64,000 nucleotides of DNA from DATAWK01 sp036267255 (GTDB lineage Bacteria > Acidobacteriota > Terriglobia > Terriglobales > Acidobacteriaceae). The position numbers and the translations under genes are program-made. Where the stretch lies: positions 1 through 64,000 of the forward strand of contig DATAWK010000029.1 in NCBI GenBank assembly GCA_036267255.1, in the 5' to 3' direction. Positions 62,704-64,000 of this stretch are shown one piece after another; the stretch's first letter is position 1, and every line of letters starts with the position of its first letter. The notes below the pieces were generated by a model that was not told the DNA's origin, searched no databases, and saw only the letters and a list, made by a program, of their open reading frames with translations.

Positions 62704-64000
62704 TTACGGTTGCGGCTCCTGTGTTGTGGGTTGTGCTGTTGGTTTTGCCGGCTGTTTTGCAGGGGACTTTGTGGCCGGCGGAATTGTGCCGGCGGAAGAC
62801 GCTGCCGGAGACAGTGTTTTCGCATGGTGCACTGGAGCTGCGACGTGCGAAGCATCCTGCCCAGCGGTTGCGGCGGGTGCAATGGGTTTAGTTGTGGGCT
62901 GCGGTGCCGTCTGTGCTGGAAATATTTGGGTGGGATAGCTGGCGCCCGGTGTCAGGTCAGTTGCCGGAGGGGTTGCTCCGGGAGTAAACCGGTCTGGATG
63001 CAGCGGCAGCGGTGGTTGTACCGGTGGAGGAGGCAGGTTCGGATTAGCGGCGGGCAGAGGCTTTCCATCGGGTCCGAGCTTGGGTTCGGTTGGGGCCACT
63101 CCGGGCAGGCGCTCGGCCAGAATGTCCGCCGCTTTCTGTTCGCTGGTAATGATGTCGGTTTCTTCCGATGACGGCAGCGTGCTTCCAATGCGGGTGATGA
63201 CCAGCACTTCTTCCAAGCGGGCCAGCCGGGCCGCCGGGTGCACCAGAATAGCCATGTAGGGAGGCCGATCCGGATCGCTGATGACACGTTCCACAATGCC
63301 AACGGGCAAGCCACGTGGGTAAACCTGGTCGCCGCCGCTGGTGATGACAGGTTCCCCGGGTTGAATGCGTTCATCGGGCAGGATATTGACGATCTCCGGC
63401 TGCCCGGTGGCATTGCCGCGCAGGATGCCGCGCAGGCGGGTTTTTTGCAGGATGACGCCAAGGCCGCTGGTCTGGTCGTTGATTTCGACGATCTGCGCCG
63501 TGTGCGGAAAGACGTCGCGGATTTTTCCGACCACGCCATCCGGCGTGACGACCGGCATGTCGGCGTGGATACCGTCGGAGGAACCTTTGTCGATATAGAG
63601 CACACGCGATTGATCGGTGCCACCGGTGCCGATGACCTGTGCGGCGACGGTTTGATAAATGTACTGCTGTTTGAAGCCAAGCAGCTTCTGTAGGCGCTGA
63701 CCCTGAAGCGCGTCTTCTGCCAGGGAAGATTGCTCCAGGCGCAGGCGATCCACTTCCGCTTGCAGATCTTTGTTGTTCTGGCGAACGTGGCGTAGATCGA
63801 TGTAGCCATTCCAGGCTCCGCGGATGCCGTGGCCGGTGAAGAGGAAGGCGCGCTCAAAGGGAGAAATAAGGCTGACAACCCAATAGCGGATGAGACGGAC
63901 CTGACGGCCGTCACTACCGGTTATGGCCGCAGGACGCCGCACCTGCACGGCAAGACCGATCACCTGGGCCAGCAAAATGACCACCAGGATCAAAACGTTG
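62704..64000 (-). CDS. mreC: Rod-shape-determining protein MreC (N terminus beyond window)
   Basis: At least 430 residues; the frame is open to the window edge, so the true start lies past 64000. An N-terminal TM (LILVVILLAQVIGLAVQV) is followed by a coiled coil (NNKDLQAEVDRLRLEQSSLAEDALQGQRLQKLLGF) and the MreC beta-domain (VLYIDKGSSDGIHADMPVVTPDGVVGKI ... NDQTSGLGVILQKTRLRGILRGN ... ITSGGDQVYPRGLPVGIVERV). From about residue 290 the protein ends in ~140 residues of Pro/Ala/Thr-rich sequence, longer than in E. coli MreC. It links MreB to PBP2; mreB is probably just outside. Confidence 0.93.
   Translation of the reverse strand, partial: NVLILVVILLAQVIGLAVQVRRPAAITGSDGRQVRLIRYWVVSLISPFERAFLFTGHGIRGAWNGYIDLRHVRQNNKDLQAEVDRLRLEQSSLAEDALQGQRLQKLLGFKQQYIYQTVAAQVIGTGGTDQSRVLYIDKGSSDGIHADMPVVTPDGVVGKIRDVFPHTAQIVEINDQTSGLGVILQKTRLRGILRGNATGQPEIVNILPDERIQPGEPVITSGGDQVYPRGLPVGIVERVISDPDRPPYMAILVHPAARLARLEEVLVITRIGSTLPSSEETDIITSEQKAADILAERLPGVAPTEPKLGPDGKPLPAANPNLPPPPVQPPLPLHPDRFTPGATPPATDLTPGASYPTQIFPAQTAPQPTTKPIAPAATAGQDASHVAAPVHHAKTLSPAASSAGTIPPATKSPAKQPAKPTAQPTTQEPQP

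Overview
The window reads like a chromosomal segment of an Acidobacteriota bacterium, most likely class Terriglobia (the Acidobacterium/Terriglobus/Granulicella group). The clues are a PadR regulator coupled to a very large duplicated permease of the acidobacterial 'ADOP' type, a fused AroD-AroE protein, a futalosine-pathway menaquinone gene (mqnC), a YpdA-type thiol reductase, an OlsB/OlsA ornithine-lipid pair and several lineage-type proteins of unknown function. The DNA is moderately GC-rich, with AT-richer patches near 18.8-20.4 kb and 37.1-38.3 kb. No prophage, insertion sequence, CRISPR array or tRNA gene was found.

Layout. 0-4 kb: 3' end of a 23S rRNA gene, 5S rRNA and a strong terminator, then padR-ADOP permease with its own terminator. 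4-8.2 kb: small membrane proteins, a DUF2252 kinase-like protein and a zinc-free MDR oxidoreductase. 8.2-12 kb: a tightly overlapping tetR-permease-ATPase-HlyD export operon (DevBCA-like) with a double palindrome at the regulator's 5' end. 12-17 kb: a YfgM-like TPR protein, a DksA/TraR zinc-finger protein, ATP-dependent PEP carboxykinase, and a divergent DUF1398/MarR pair around an inverted-repeat operator. 17-22.6 kb: secreted S10 and M3 peptidases with two unrelated unknown genes between them. 22.8-30.4 kb: aroDE, a coiled-coil membrane protein, a lone GvpL/GvpF-family gene, a B12-binding radical SAM enzyme, a WYL regulator divergent from a DinB protein across a perfect palindrome, and pgsA.

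30.5-38.3 kb: a membrane histidine kinase just downstream of ypdA, an SPFH/ribbon-helix-helix pair behind a palindromic promoter, a BlaI/M56 (BlaR1-like) pair whose peptidase ends in tandem 46-residue repeats, and a DUF5677 gene. 38.3-42.4 kb: class I fumarase and aspartase, both fumarate enzymes, flanking a DUF1772/HxlR divergent pair. 42.4-49.8 kb: an XRE regulator with a 13-bp inverted-repeat operator, outer-membrane proteins, a cytochrome c, a small RHH-like/SRPBCC operon, and mqnC flanked by two tiny genes. 49.9-54.3 kb: a cellulose-synthase-like glycosyltransferase with membrane partners, then olsB-olsA. 54.3-64 kb, all minus strand: an outer-membrane barrel, an RNase E/G-family protein with a huge acidic insertion in its S1 domain, and the cell-shape cluster mreC-mreD-mrdA-rodA, with mreC cut by the window edge.

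No single fully new system stands out. The best leads are the RNase E/G insertion, the orphan GvpL/F gene, the repeat-bearing M56 peptidase, the palindrome-controlled SPFH/RHH pair and several clean regulator/operator pairs. All functional statements come from reading the translated sequences; no database search was run.
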